Assembly: GCF_013385635.1 (NCBI RefSeq)
Contig: NZ_JACAPR010000015.1
Location: 95,946-159,945 of the forward strand
Direction of reading: 5' to 3'
From: Pseudomonas gingeri
GTDB lineage: Bacteria > Pseudomonadota > Gammaproteobacteria > Pseudomonadales > Pseudomonadaceae
Length of the DNA stretch: 64,000 bases
Of this stretch, positions 53,692 through 62,743 are shown one piece after another; within the stretch, counting starts at the first letter, position 1; each line of letters starts with the position of its first letter. The notes under the pieces were generated by a model that had not been told where the DNA came from, did no database searches, and worked only from the letters and a program-made list of their open reading frames with translations. A program made the position numbers and the translations under genes.

Positions 53692-54339
53692 TCAGATGCG
53701 GTAAGTGCTCTTGGTCATGACCTTGGCCAGCAGGCTCATGCCGAATTTCACCGGTGCCGGGAAACGGAAACCACCGGCGTCGAGTGCGGATTCGGCATGG
53801 TGCTCTTCGTCGATGCGCATCTGTTCGAGAATCGCCCGGGATTTTTCATCTTCGACGGGCAATTGTTCGAGATGCTCGTTCAGGTGTTTGCAGACCTGGT
53901 CTTCGGTCGCCGCGACGAATCCCAGGCTGACCTTGTCGCTGATCAATCCGGCAACCGCGCCGATACCGAAGGACAGGCCATAGAACAGCGGGTTCAGCAC
54001 GCTGGGATGGCTGCCCAACTGGCGGATGCGTTGCTCGCACCAGGCCAGGTGATCGATTTCTTCCTCGGCAGCGTGTTCCATCGCCTCGCGTACATGGGGC
54101 AGCTTGGCGGTCAGCGCCTGGCCCTGATACAGCGCCTGGGCGCAGACTTCACCCGTGTGGTTGATGCGCATCAGTCCGGCGACGTGACGGGTGTCGTCCT
54201 CGCTCATCTGCGCTTCGGGCTGGACGATGGCCGGCGACGGGCGATACGGCTGGCCGCTGAATGGCAGCAAGGTGCGCATGGCGGTATCGGCTTGCAGTAG
54301 CAGACGGTCAATCGGCGAGTAGTGACGTTGGGTAGTCAT
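53692..54339 (-). CDS. coq7: 2-polyprenyl-3-methyl-6-methoxy-benzoquinol monooxygenase Coq7
   Basis: 215 residues. Di-iron hydroxylase of ubiquinone synthesis, the C6 ring step. Iron-ligand motifs: RINHTGEVCAQALY, HAAEEEIDHLAWCE and RIDEEHHAESA. The central hydrophobic stretch (FYGLSFGIGAVAGLI) contacts the membrane. ATG 54339 has CGGAGGTCAGC upstream. Longer in-frame starts fall in REP DNA. Confidence 0.95.
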   Translation of the reverse strand: MTTQRHYSPIDRLLLQADTAMRTLLPFSGQPYRPSPAIVQPEAQMSEDDTRHVAGLMRINHTGEVCAQALYQGQALTAKLPHVREAMEHAAEEEIDHLAWCEQRIRQLGSHPSVLNPLFYGLSFGIGAVAGLISDKVSLGFVAATEDQVCKHLNEHLEQLPVEDEKSRAILEQMRIDEEHHAESALDAGGFRFPAPVKFGMSLLAKVMTKSTYRI

Positions 54340-54451
54340 GCTGACCTCCGGAGGAATCTCGGCCTGCAGTTTACCGCAATCGAGCGGGGAAGGTTTGCGT
54401 TGGGTCATGGGGTCGAGACGAGGGGCATGATTTTGCAGGCACCGCCAGACC

Positions 54452-54555
54452 TGTAGGAGCCGGCTTGTCGGCGATGAGGCTCTTGAGATTGCTAAAAGCT
54501 TCACGGCGGTGCGGCGTCCCGACAAGCCCGCTCCTACACAAGCCAGCGCCTACAG
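54452..54555. repeat. REPIN with an extra half copy
   Basis: TGTAGGAGCCGGCTTGTCGG (54452) faces CCGACAAGCCCGCTCCTACA (to 54537), followed by a diverged half copy AAGCCAGCGCCTACAGG. The compensatory T and A changes in both arms keep the hairpin paired. Confidence 0.8.
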
Positions 54556-54578
54556 GGGATTGCATGTTCCCTGGGGTA

Positions 54579-54917
54579 TCAGCCCGGCGGCCAGTTCATC
54601 TGGCGTTGACCCAGCACATGCATATGGATGTGATAGACCGTCTGTCCACCCATCTCGTTGCAGTTCATCACCACGCGGAAGCCTTCTTCGCAGCCCAGTT
54701 CCAGCGCCAGGCGCTGGGCGGTGAACAGGATATGCCCGGCCAGCGCCTTGTCATCCTCGGTGAGGTCGTTGAGGGTGCGCACCGGCTTTTTCGGAATCAC
54801 CAGGAAATGCACCGGGGCCTGCGGGGCGATGTCGTGGAAGGCCAGGACCTGGTCATCCTCGTAAATGATCTTCGCGGGTATTTCTCTGTTGATGATCTTG
54901 GTGAACAGAGTATCCAC
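54579..54917 (-). CDS. hinT: HIT family purine nucleoside phosphoramidase HinT
   Basis: 112 residues, full length. The HIT triad HIHMH lies at 96-100. It hydrolyses AMP-linked phosphoramidates, including those from tRNA synthetase side reactions. The start MDTLFTKIINREIPAK is typical. It is followed by REP DNA. Confidence 0.95.
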   Translation of the reverse strand: MDTLFTKIINREIPAKIIYEDDQVLAFHDIAPQAPVHFLVIPKKPVRTLNDLTEDDKALAGHILFTAQRLALELGCEEGFRVVMNCNEMGGQTVYHIHMHVLGQRQMNWPPG

Positions 54918-54996
54918 AGCTGTTTCTCCATTGGGTGGGGGCGGGCCAGAGTCTGTCTGCAGCGGGCCTTGAGTTCAAGTGTCGGGCGTTCAAGTG

Positions 54997-55785
54997 TCAG
55001 CGCGGGCAATAGGCGCGGGTCACCCAGCCGGCAAGTTTGCGCACCATCCAGCGGCTGCCCAGGCGCGGGGCACGAGACAGCCAGCGGTTGCGCCAACCGG
55101 GGATGATCACCGCGCGATTCTTTTCCAGGGCGCGGACGGTATAGAGCGCGACCTCTTCGGGGCTCATCATCAGTTTGCTGTCCCGGAGCTTGTCGACTTG
55201 CAACTGGGCGGTGTCGAAGAAGGCGGTGCGGGTCAGGCCGGGACAGAGCACCGAGACCTTGATCCCGGTTTTTTTCAGTTCCTCGCGCAGGCCTTCGCTG
55301 AAATGCAACACATAGGCCTTGCTGGCGTAATAGCTGCTCATCCACGGCGCGGGGTGAAACGCGGCGATGGACGCCACATTGAGGATCTGCCCGCCGCCTT
55401 GAATCGCCATCAGGTTGCCCAGGGAATGGCACAGGCGGGTGAGGGCGAGGATGTTCACTTCGATCAGGTCCTGCTCGGTGCCCCAGTCCTGGGCCAGGAA
55501 CGGACCGCAGGTGCCGATACCGGCACAATTGACCAGCAGGTCGATCTGGCGCTCGCCTTCCTCCAGCTCCAGCAGGAATCCGGACAGGCGCAGCGGTTCG
55601 CCCAGGTCGCAGGCACGGAACAGTACTTCGACGCCGAAGCGCTGGGTCAACTCGATGGCAATACTTTCCAGCCGATCACGTTGACGGGCAACCAGGATCA
55701 GGTTGCGACCGCGGCGCGCCAGGGCTTCGGCCAGGGCCAGGCCGATACCGCTGGAAGCGCCGGTGATCAGGGCGTAACGGGTCAT
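54997..55785 (-). CDS. SDR family oxidoreductase
   Basis: 262 residues, classical short-chain dehydrogenase. NAD(P) motif TGASSGIGLALAEAL, NCAGIG for NAG, and the catalytic Y-x-x-x-K in SSYYASKAYVLHF. The late basic segment and length resemble membrane-associated reductases; substrate unknown. ATG 55785 (MTRYALITGASS) follows GGAGAATTGC. Confidence 0.92.
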   Translation of the reverse strand: MTRYALITGASSGIGLALAEALARRGRNLILVARQRDRLESIAIELTQRFGVEVLFRACDLGEPLRLSGFLLELEEGERQIDLLVNCAGIGTCGPFLAQDWGTEQDLIEVNILALTRLCHSLGNLMAIQGGGQILNVASIAAFHPAPWMSSYYASKAYVLHFSEGLREELKKTGIKVSVLCPGLTRTAFFDTAQLQVDKLRDSKLMMSPEEVALYTVRALEKNRAVIIPGWRNRWLSRAPRLGSRWMVRKLAGWVTRAYCPR

Positions 55786-55846
55786 GCAATTCTCCATGGC
55801 AACGGCGCACAGCCTTGGGACAGGGAGGTCGCAAGGTCAGCGCTGT

Positions 55847-56737
55847 TTATTCTTTCTCATAGTCTACAGCGGGCGCGGCGGCTTCGGCTGCCTCGTCGCT
55901 GTTGTCGGACTGGCTGGCCGCTTCATTGTTGTAGCGATCCTCGATGTCCTTCACTCCGCCGCCTGCGCCAAAGACGATAATGGCGACGATACCGATCACC
56001 GCCAGGACCGACAGCACCTTTACCGCTGTGCTGTTGGGCGGCGGCGGGGCGCCGTATTGGTTGGCACCGGCATTGCCCGGGTAGAACATCAGGACGAAGG
56101 GAAACACGCTGCCGATAAAGGGCACCAGCGTCAACAGCCAGAGCCAGCCGGACCAGCCGATATCGTGCAGGCGTTGTATGGCGATCTGCACGGTAACGAC
56201 AATGAAGACGGCCAGTGCGATGAGGGCCAGGCTGATCCCGGCGAAGTTGGACCCGCTCAGGACGATGGCAATCACGGCGACCGCGATTATCGCGATGAAC
56301 GTGGCAACCATGCTCCACGCCAGGTAGCGCAGCCGCCCGATTCGTCCCTTGATGGTAAAGGCCTTGAGCGGGCCGAAGGTCGGCAGGCTATCACCGACCT
56401 GGGCGGTTGGCGGTGCATAGGGCGAATCCGCGATACGGGTGGCCGGCGGTGCGACACTGGCGGGGAGTTCGTTGATATCCGCCAGGCTCAGTTCTACGAC
56501 CGGCGCTTCCTCTTCGATGCGGGCATCGATACCGGTCTTGCGCAGGGCTTCGAGGTAGGAGTGTGCCTCGGCGGATGAAAGATCGCGCTTGAGCGCAATC
56601 GGTCGGCCGCTGAACAGTTTCTCCACGGAGGCGACATCGGTCTTGAACAGTTCGGCCAGGTTGAACTGGGCGGTGGTTTGTTCCACTCCGGGCAGCAGGG
56701 CGCCGTCGAATACGATTTTGAAGCGGTTGTTGCTCAT
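55847..56737 (-). CDS. DUF805 family inner-membrane protein
   Basis: 296 residues. The N-terminal ~100 form a soluble region (FKIVFDGALLPGVEQTTAQF with ALKRDLSSAEAH), then a DUF805 membrane domain with four helices: GRIGRLRYLAWSM, IQRLHDIGWSGWLWLL and MFYPGNAGANQYGAP are family hallmarks. A fifth helix (VLAVIGIVAIIVFGAG) and an acidic tail follow. Function unknown. Lone gene. Confidence 0.9.
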   Translation of the reverse strand: MSNNRFKIVFDGALLPGVEQTTAQFNLAELFKTDVASVEKLFSGRPIALKRDLSSAEAHSYLEALRKTGIDARIEEEAPVVELSLADINELPASVAPPATRIADSPYAPPTAQVGDSLPTFGPLKAFTIKGRIGRLRYLAWSMVATFIAIIAVAVIAIVLSGSNFAGISLALIALAVFIVVTVQIAIQRLHDIGWSGWLWLLTLVPFIGSVFPFVLMFYPGNAGANQYGAPPPPNSTAVKVLSVLAVIGIVAIIVFGAGGGVKDIEDRYNNEAASQSDNSDEAAEAAAPAVDYEKE

Positions 56738-56812
56738 GGGTGGCGTCCTTGTCGCGGCAGTGATGGCGCGTAGTGTAGGCCCGCAAGGTGCTTGCAGGCC
56801 ATCGGGCTTTCG

Positions 56813-57781
56813 CTAACGTGGCCAGCGCTGTGGCAGCCGGGCGGCGAGAGCCTGGGCCTTGCGGTATTCGTCGTCGAGTCGCTCGATCAACTGGTCGACG
56901 CTCGGCAGGTCGCCGATTTCACCGACGCCCTGGCCTGCCGACCAGACAGTCTTCCAGGCCTTGGCTTCGTCGCTGAGGGGCTTGAGCTTCGAACCGAAAT
57001 TGACTTCGCCCTTGCCCTGCAGTGCGGCGAGGTCGAAGCCGGCATTTTCCAGGCTCTGGCGCATGAAGCTGGCCGGCACGCCGGAGACGGCGGCGGTATG
57101 CACGATGTCGGCGGCCCGGGAGGTCAACAGCATCTCTTTATAGGCTTCTGGGGCATGGCTTTCCGTGGTGCCGATAAAGCGCGTGCCGAAATAGGCCAGG
57201 TCGGCCCCCAGCAATTGTGCGGCGAGAATCTCATGGCCATGGTTCAGGCAGCCGGCCAGCAGCAGGGTCTTGTCGAAGAACTGCCGGATCTCGGCGATCA
57301 GCGCAAATGGGCTCCAGGTCCCGGCATGGCCGCCAGCGCCGGCGGCGACCGCGATCAAGCCGTCGACACCCGCTTCAGCGGCTTTTTCCGCGTGGCGTCG
57401 GGTCGTCACATCATGGAAGACCAGACCGCCATAGCTGTGGACCGCATCCACCAGTTCCTTGACCGCGCCCAGGCTGGTGATGACGATCGGGACCTTGTGT
57501 TCGATGCAGATCTGCAGGTCCGCCTGCAGGCGCGGGTTGCTGTTGTGCACGATCAGGTTGACGGCATAGGGCGCCGGATTGTCCAGCTGTGCCAGCCCGG
57601 CTTCGATTTCCTCCAGCCAGGCCTTGAAGCCGCTGCTTTCCCGTTGGTTGAGTGCCGGGAAGCTGCCCACCACGCCGTTGCGGCAGCACGCCAGCACCAG
57701 TTGCGGGTTGGAAATCAGGAACATTGGCGCAGCCACGACAGGCAGGCGCAGACGTTGTTCGAGCAGAGCGGGCAGCGACAT
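56813..57781 (-). CDS. Nitronate monooxygenase (NPD-type flavoprotein)
   Basis: 322 residues, FMN-dependent TIM barrel. VVAAPMFLISNPQLVLACCR, the glycine-rich phosphate loop AVAAGAGGHAGTWSP and QLLGADLAYFGTRFI place it in the nitronate monooxygenase/2-nitropropane dioxygenase family, which detoxifies propionate-3-nitronate. The exact physiological substrate is not shown. Last in a leftward pair with hemJ, 33 bases apart. Confidence 0.92.
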   Translation of the reverse strand: MSLPALLEQRLRLPVVAAPMFLISNPQLVLACCRNGVVGSFPALNQRESSGFKAWLEEIEAGLAQLDNPAPYAVNLIVHNSNPRLQADLQICIEHKVPIVITSLGAVKELVDAVHSYGGLVFHDVTTRRHAEKAAEAGVDGLIAVAAGAGGHAGTWSPFALIAEIRQFFDKTLLLAGCLNHGHEILAAQLLGADLAYFGTRFIGTTESHAPEAYKEMLLTSRAADIVHTAAVSGVPASFMRQSLENAGFDLAALQGKGEVNFGSKLKPLSDEAKAWKTVWSAGQGVGEIGDLPSVDQLIERLDDEYRKAQALAARLPQRWPR

Positions 57782-57814
57782 TGGCGGTACTCCGAGAGTG
57801 AAGGCTGGTTGGAT

Positions 57815-58243
57815 TCAGAACGGTCTGACCACGACCAGAATTACAATAGCCAGCAATATCAGAACCGGCACTTCATTGAACCAGCGATAAAAGACATGAC
57901 TGCGGGTGTTCTCGCCACGGGCAAAACGTTTCACCTGGGCGCCGCACATATGGTGATAACCGATCAGCAGCACCACCAGGGTCAGCTTGGCATGTATCCA
58001 GCCGCCCTGGCTGAAGATACTGGGGTTGAGGGCGATCAGGCCGCCGCCGAAGATCAGTGTGGCGATCATCGCCGGCCCCATGATTCCCCGGTACAGCTTG
58101 CGCTCCATGACGCTGAAGCGTTCCTTGCTGATCGTATCCTCGCTCTGGGCGTGGTAGACGAACAGGCGGGGCAGGTAGAACAGGCCGGCAAACCAGCAGA
58201 CGACACTGACGATATGAAAGGCTTTGAGCCATAGATAAAGCAT
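57815..58243 (-). CDS. hemJ: Protoporphyrinogen IX oxidase HemJ
   Basis: 142 residues, four membrane helices, UPF0093/HemJ family. The heme-ligand segment KAFHIVSVVCWFAGLFYLPR and the second histidine region AKLTLVVLLIGYHHMCG are conserved. It oxidises protoporphyrinogen in heme synthesis in bacteria without HemG/HemY. Older annotations call it a CopD-like membrane protein. Confidence 0.88.
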   Translation of the reverse strand: MLYLWLKAFHIVSVVCWFAGLFYLPRLFVYHAQSEDTISKERFSVMERKLYRGIMGPAMIATLIFGGGLIALNPSIFSQGGWIHAKLTLVVLLIGYHHMCGAQVKRFARGENTRSHVFYRWFNEVPVLILLAIVILVVVRPF

Positions 58244-58377
58244 TTTTGGTTATTCCCAGGTTCACGGTAGGCCGAATAGTAGAGGCTTGAGCGTCCGCAC
58301 GTCACCTTGACGGTTGTCGCAGGCGCGCGCGGCCCCTATTATCGTGGGCTTTCCAGTGGTTTCGTTGAGGGCAGGTC

Positions 58378-59412
58378 ATGGTCAAGGTCGGTATCGTCGG
58401 CGGCACGGGTTACACCGGTGTCGAATTGCTGCGTCTGCTGGCACAGCATCCGCAGGCAGAAGTGGTGGTCATCACTTCTCGATCCGAGGCTGGCCTGGCC
58501 GTCGCCGACCTGTACCCGAACCTGCGCGGTCACTACGATGGCCTGGCGTTCAGCGTGCCGGATATCAAGACCCTCGGTGCCTGTGACGTGGTGTTCTTCG
58601 CCACGCCTCACGGTGTCGCTCACGCCCTGGCCGGTGAGTTGCTGGCAGCCGGGACCAAGGTGATCGACCTGTCCGCGGACTTCCGCCTGCAGGACGCCGA
58701 TGAATGGGCCAAGTGGTACGGTCAGCCGCACGGTGCGCCGGCGCTGCTGGACGAAGCGGTGTATGGCCTGCCGGAAGTGAATCGCGAGAAAATCCGCCAG
58801 GCGCGCCTGATTGCCGTGCCCGGTTGTTATCCAACCGCTACCCAGCTGGGTTTCCTGCCGTTGCTCGAAGCCGGGCTGGCGGATACTTCGCGGCTGATCG
58901 CCGACTGCAAGTCCGGTGTCAGTGGCGCCGGTCGTGGTGCCAGTGTCGGCTCGCTGTATTCCGAGACCTCGGAAAGCCTGAAGGCCTATGCCGTCAAGGG
59001 CCACCGCCATCTGCCGGAAATCCGCCAGGGCCTGCGCCTTGCGGCGGGCAAGGACGTCGGCCTGACCTTCGTGCCGCACCTCACGCCGATGATTCGCGGC
59101 ATTCACTCGACGCTCTATGCAACCGTGGTGGATCGTTCCGTCGACCTGCAGGCACTGTTCGAGAAGCGTTATGCCGACGAACCGTTCGTTGATGTGATGC
59201 CGGCCGGCAGCCACCCGGAAACCCGCAGCGTACGTGGCGCCAACGTCTGCCGGATCGCGGTGCACCGTCCACAGGATGGTGACCTGGTGGTCGTGCTTTC
59301 GGTGATCGACAACCTGGTCAAGGGGGCTTCGGGTCAGGCGGTACAGAACCTGAACATCCTGTTCGGCCTGGATGAGCGCCTGGGCTTGTCCCATGCCGGC
59401 ATGCTGCCGTAA
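58378..59412 (+). CDS. argC: N-acetyl-gamma-glutamyl-phosphate reductase
   Basis: 344 residues, third enzyme of arginine synthesis. NADP motif VGIVGGTGYTGVEL, catalytic cysteine in AVPGCYPTATQLG (near 150) and HLTPMIRGIHST. The ATG at 58378 fits the family start MVKVGIVGG. A terminator follows at 59436. Confidence 0.97.
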   Translation: MVKVGIVGGTGYTGVELLRLLAQHPQAEVVVITSRSEAGLAVADLYPNLRGHYDGLAFSVPDIKTLGACDVVFFATPHGVAHALAGELLAAGTKVIDLSADFRLQDADEWAKWYGQPHGAPALLDEAVYGLPEVNREKIRQARLIAVPGCYPTATQLGFLPLLEAGLADTSRLIADCKSGVSGAGRGASVGSLYSETSESLKAYAVKGHRHLPEIRQGLRLAAGKDVGLTFVPHLTPMIRGIHSTLYATVVDRSVDLQALFEKRYADEPFVDVMPAGSHPETRSVRGANVCRIAVHRPQDGDLVVVLSVIDNLVKGASGQAVQNLNILFGLDERLGLSHAGMLP

Positions 59413-59435
59413 GGCGTCACTCTCGCTTAACAGAA

Positions 59436-59458
59436 GGGCCCGTCAAGCGGGCCTTTTT
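59436..59458 (+). terminator. argC terminator
   Basis: GGCCCG (59437-59442) and CGGGCC (59448-59453) form a stem with a five-base loop, followed by TTTTT. Clear rho-independent terminator. Confidence 0.88.
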
Positions 59459-59500
59459 GCATTTCGTGATGCCGTGCGGGTTGATTGATATACCCTAACA

Positions 59501-59510
59501 ATAGTTGACC
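59501..59510 (+). promoter_or_regulatory. Possible IscR half site upstream of erpA
   Basis: ATAGTTGACC matches the left half of the type 1 IscR motif (ATASYYGACT) at 9 of 10 positions, but no right half follows. Iron-sulfur control of erpA would be expected; this is weak support. Confidence 0.25.
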
Positions 59511-59581
59511 GCTTTTCTAGGAGAAGCGGATAATGCGCGTCATCACGCATTATGGCGGCGTAACGCCGGGAGATAGTCAGC

Positions 59582-59932
59582 ATGAGCGTCGAATCCTTCA
59601 CCCCCACGGCTTTGCAATTCACCCACGGTGCCGCGCACAAGGTGAAGAGCCTGGTCGATGAAGAGGGTAATGATCGCTTGAAGCTGCGCGTATTCGTTAC
59701 GGGCGGCGGTTGTTCAGGGTTTCAGTACGGCTTTACCTTCGATGAAGATGTCGCCGATGACGACACCATTGTCGAGCGCGAAGGCGTCAGCCTGGTGGTC
59801 GATCCGATGAGCTTCCAGTATCTGGCGGGCGCAGAGGTGGATTACCAGGAAGGCCTGGAAGGCTCGCGGTTTGTCATCAAGAACCCGAATGCCACCACTA
59901 CCTGTGGTTGCGGCTCGTCGTTCTCGATCTGA
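59582..59932 (+). CDS. erpA: Iron-sulfur cluster insertion protein ErpA
   Basis: 116 residues, A-type carrier. The three cluster cysteines are visible: C42 region ([11 protein letters not shown]) and the C-terminal CGC ([11 protein letters not shown]). It delivers [4Fe-4S] clusters to apoproteins. Single gene between argC and anmK, with its own terminator. Confidence 0.96.
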
Positions 59933-59957
59933 TCGATTAGTAAGTGTTTCACCCTCG

Positions 59958-59981
59958 ACGCCGCGAATTTCGCGGCGTTTT
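59958..59981 (+). terminator. erpA terminator
   Basis: ACGCCGCGAA (59958-59967) faces TTCGCGGCGT (59969-59978), followed by TTT. It lies 26 bases past the erpA stop, between convergent erpA and anmK. Confidence 0.8.
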
Positions 59982-60007
59982 GCTGTGTGTCTTTTAGCTG
60001 CGGAGGC

Positions 60008-61111
60008 TCAGGCGGGGTAGATCGCGCCCAATACCCGCAAGCCACGTGCGCCGGTGACGCTGGGACGGTTGGTCGGGATGCCTGCGAGGCAGCAATGGGC
60101 CAGCCAGGCGAAGGCCATGGCTTCCACCCAATCGGGATCGACGCCATGACTTGCGGTGCTGGCAACCGTGGCGCCTGGCAGCAATTGTCCCAGGCGGTTC
60201 ATCAATGCCTCGTTGTGGGCGCCGCCGCCGCACACCAGCAGTTCCTGTGTGCCAGCCTGCGCGCCGGTCAGTGACGCGATGATGGTCTGCGCCGTGAGCT
60301 CGAGCAGGGTGGCCTGAACGTTTTCGGGCTTGAAGGCAGGTAGTCGTCCCAGGTGCTGCTTCAGCCAATTCAGGTTGAAAACTTCGCGCCCGGTACTCTT
60401 GGGGCCGGTGGTGCGGAAGAAGGGATCGCCAAGCAGTGCTTGCAGCAGTGTCGGTTCGACCTGGCCGCTGGCCGCCCATTGGCCGTTTCTGTCGTAGGTC
60501 TGACCGCGCTGGTCATGGATCCAGGCATCCAGCAGCACGTTGCCGGGGCCGCAGTCGAAGCCTGACACGGGCTTGCCCGGCTCGATCAGGCTCAGGTTGC
60601 TGAATCCGCCGATATTCAACACCGCACTACTCTTCAGTGCTGCACTATTGCGTTCTTCGAACAGCGCTTCATGGAAGGCTGGAACCAGGGGCGCACCTTG
60701 CCCACCGGCCGCCACGTCGCGCCGCCGGAAGTCGCTGACGACGCTGATGCCGGTCAGCTCCGCCAGCAGTGCCGGATTGCCGATCTGCACGGTAAAGCCG
60801 CGGGCGGGTTCGTGACGGATGGTCTGGCCATGGCTGCCGATGGCGCGAATCGCCTCGGGCGTCAGTGACTGTTGTGCGAGGAGCGTATTGACGCCTTGGG
60901 CGGCGAGAGTTGCCCAGTGGTGTTCGGCGATCGCGGCCCGGGCAATTTCATCCGGGCCGCTGGCGCACAGGCCGAGCAACTCGGCGCGCAGGGCGTCGGG
61001 CATGGGAATGTAGTGGGTCGCCAGCAGTCCGATCCGTGTGCTCAACTCGACCAGCGCGATATCCAGCCCATCGAGGCTGGTGCCGGACATCACGCCGATA
61101 TAGAGCGCCAT
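60008..61111 (-). CDS. anmK: Anhydro-N-acetylmuramic acid kinase
   Basis: 367 residues, ASKHA fold. It opens and phosphorylates anhydro-MurNAc from cell-wall turnover to MurNAc-6-phosphate. YIGVMSGTSLDGLDIAL and NIGGFSNLSLIEPG are hallmarks, with the late VCGGGAHNEALMNRL. Three bases follow the M23 peptidase stop, so the two peptidoglycan genes are co-transcribed. Together with amgK-murU it shows wall-sugar recycling in this genome. Confidence 0.96.
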   Translation of the reverse strand: MALYIGVMSGTSLDGLDIALVELSTRIGLLATHYIPMPDALRAELLGLCASGPDEIARAAIAEHHWATLAAQGVNTLLAQQSLTPEAIRAIGSHGQTIRHEPARGFTVQIGNPALLAELTGISVVSDFRRRDVAAGGQGAPLVPAFHEALFEERNSAALKSSAVLNIGGFSNLSLIEPGKPVSGFDCGPGNVLLDAWIHDQRGQTYDRNGQWAASGQVEPTLLQALLGDPFFRTTGPKSTGREVFNLNWLKQHLGRLPAFKPENVQATLLELTAQTIIASLTGAQAGTQELLVCGGGAHNEALMNRLGQLLPGATVASTASHGVDPDWVEAMAFAWLAHCCLAGIPTNRPSVTGARGLRVLGAIYPA

Positions 61112-61114
61112 GAT

Positions 61115-62533
61115 TCAGCGCTTGGCCGAGGCGAGCTTGGTGGATTTCTCCTGGTCCATACGCGCCATCAGCGGCTGGCTCTGGGCAAGGAAGCGTGCAC
61201 GCTCGGATTTTGCGATCGGATCGGCCATGGGCAGCTTCTGGCCCAATGGATCGACGTGGACGCCGTTGACCTGGAATTCGTAGTGCAAGTGCGGACCGGT
61301 GGAAAGGCCGGTGGTGCCGATATAGCCGATCACTTGGCCTTGCTTGACGTTGCTGCCGGTCTGGATGCCCTTGGCGAAGCCCTGCATATGGCCATAAAGC
61401 GTGCGATAGGTATTGCCGTGCTGGATGATCACGGTATTGCCGTAGCCGCCTCGGCGACCGGCCAACAGTACCTTGCCATCGCCCGCCGCCTTGATTGGCG
61501 TGCCACGTGGGGCGGCATAATCGACACCTTTATGGGCACGGATCTTGTTCAGGATCGGGTGTTTGCGACCCATGGAAAAGCGCGAGCTGATACGCGCGAA
61601 GTCCACCGGCGTGCGAATGAAGGCCTTGCGCATGCTGTTGCCGTCAGCCGTGTAGTAGCTGCTGGAACCCTGCTTGTTGGTGTAGCGCACCGCGGTGTAG
61701 GTCTTGCCACGGTTGGTAAAGCGGGCGGAAAGGATATTGCCGGTGCCGACGGTCTTGCCATTGACCACTTTCTGTTCGTAGATCACCTCGAATTCGTCGC
61801 CTGGGCGGATGTCCTGGGCAAAGTCGATGTCGTAGCCGAACACGCTGGCCATCTCCCGGGTCAGGCTGTGGGGCATGCCCGCGCGCTGGGCCGAGAGGGA
61901 CAGGGAGCTGTTGATGACGCCATGGACATAAGCCGACTGCACGGTGGGCTTGGTGACCACGCGGTTGAAGGTAAAGCCCTTCGGGCCCTTGGTCAGGGTG
62001 ATGCTTTCCAGGTCACTGACCTTGCTGTGCAGGTTGTTCAGCTGGCCATCGGGGCTCAGTTCGAACTCCAGTTTCTGACCGTGCTTGAGTTGGGAAAACT
62101 GCTTGGCTTGTTTATCGCTGGCGAGGACCTCATGTACTGAGGCAGCAGGCAGGCCGACCTTCTCGAACAGGGTGGAGAGTGTATCGCCACGGGCCACGAT
62201 CACTTCCCGGTGGCCGGGTGTCTTTTTCTCTTCTACGGCAGGCGCCGTCTCGGTCTTGGCGGTGTCCTTGGTGTCTTCGGCGCTGTTGTCGATCTGGGCG
62301 AAGGGCGATGGATTGCCTTCATTTGTGGCTTGGTCGAGGTCTACAGCGTCATTGTCTTGTGTCAGTTGAGCCGCAGGACTTTCCAGTTCAAGGCTCAGGG
62401 TCGTCTTTTTGGCTTCGACATCGCTGGAAGGGAATACCAGCAGCGCCAGGCTGAGGAGGGCGGCGATACCACTTGCGGCTAGCAGGTGGGTCTTCGGATA
62501 AAGCGGCGGCGCTTTAGACGGTTCTGTGGTCAT
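61115..62533 (-). CDS. M23 family murein endopeptidase (MepM-like)
   Basis: 472 residues. An N-terminal membrane anchor (LLAASGIAALLSLALLVFPS) is followed by an acidic linker, a LysM/OapA-like domain (VIVARGDTLSTLFEKVGLPA), and a C-terminal LytM domain. Zinc ligands are complete: HKGVDYAAP and the HLHYEF motif, with the intervening H of TLYGHMQG. It cuts peptide cross-links. The start at 62533 (MTTEPSKAPPLYPKTH) matches homologues, though the ribosome site is weak. Confidence 0.94.
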   Translation of the reverse strand: MTTEPSKAPPLYPKTHLLAASGIAALLSLALLVFPSSDVEAKKTTLSLELESPAAQLTQDNDAVDLDQATNEGNPSPFAQIDNSAEDTKDTAKTETAPAVEEKKTPGHREVIVARGDTLSTLFEKVGLPAASVHEVLASDKQAKQFSQLKHGQKLEFELSPDGQLNNLHSKVSDLESITLTKGPKGFTFNRVVTKPTVQSAYVHGVINSSLSLSAQRAGMPHSLTREMASVFGYDIDFAQDIRPGDEFEVIYEQKVVNGKTVGTGNILSARFTNRGKTYTAVRYTNKQGSSSYYTADGNSMRKAFIRTPVDFARISSRFSMGRKHPILNKIRAHKGVDYAAPRGTPIKAAGDGKVLLAGRRGGYGNTVIIQHGNTYRTLYGHMQGFAKGIQTGSNVKQGQVIGYIGTTGLSTGPHLHYEFQVNGVHVDPLGQKLPMADPIAKSERARFLAQSQPLMARMDQEKSTKLASAKR

Positions 62534-62602
62534 AGGTAATTTGACTTTGAAGAAGATGAATTGGAAAAGATGAATGACATGATGAAGATGAAATAACTGT
62601 AT

Positions 62603-62631
62603 AAAATATAACCAAAACATCTCTGAAGCAA
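62603..62631 (-). promoter_or_regulatory. Sigma-70 promoter of the M23 peptidase-anmK pair
   Basis: Minus strand TTGCTT (62631-62626), 17 bases, TATTTT (62608-62603). The leader to the ATG is about 65 bases and contains repeated TTCATC triplets. Confidence 0.5.
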
Positions 62632-62680
62632 GTCTGTCATGTGCAGACGCGCCCAAGCTTGCCCGTACGCCGGGCAAAAC

Positions 62681-62708
62681 TTGTATTTGGGCGGCGATCT
62701 TGTATGGT
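62681..62708 (+). promoter_or_regulatory. Candidate tyrS promoter
   Basis: TTGTAT (62681-62686), 16 bases, TATGGT (62703-62708), ending 35 bases before the tyrS ATG. Confidence 0.45.
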
Positions 62709-62743
62709 TGGTTCCCTTTGAGTCTGAGCCTTGCAGGTTGGTT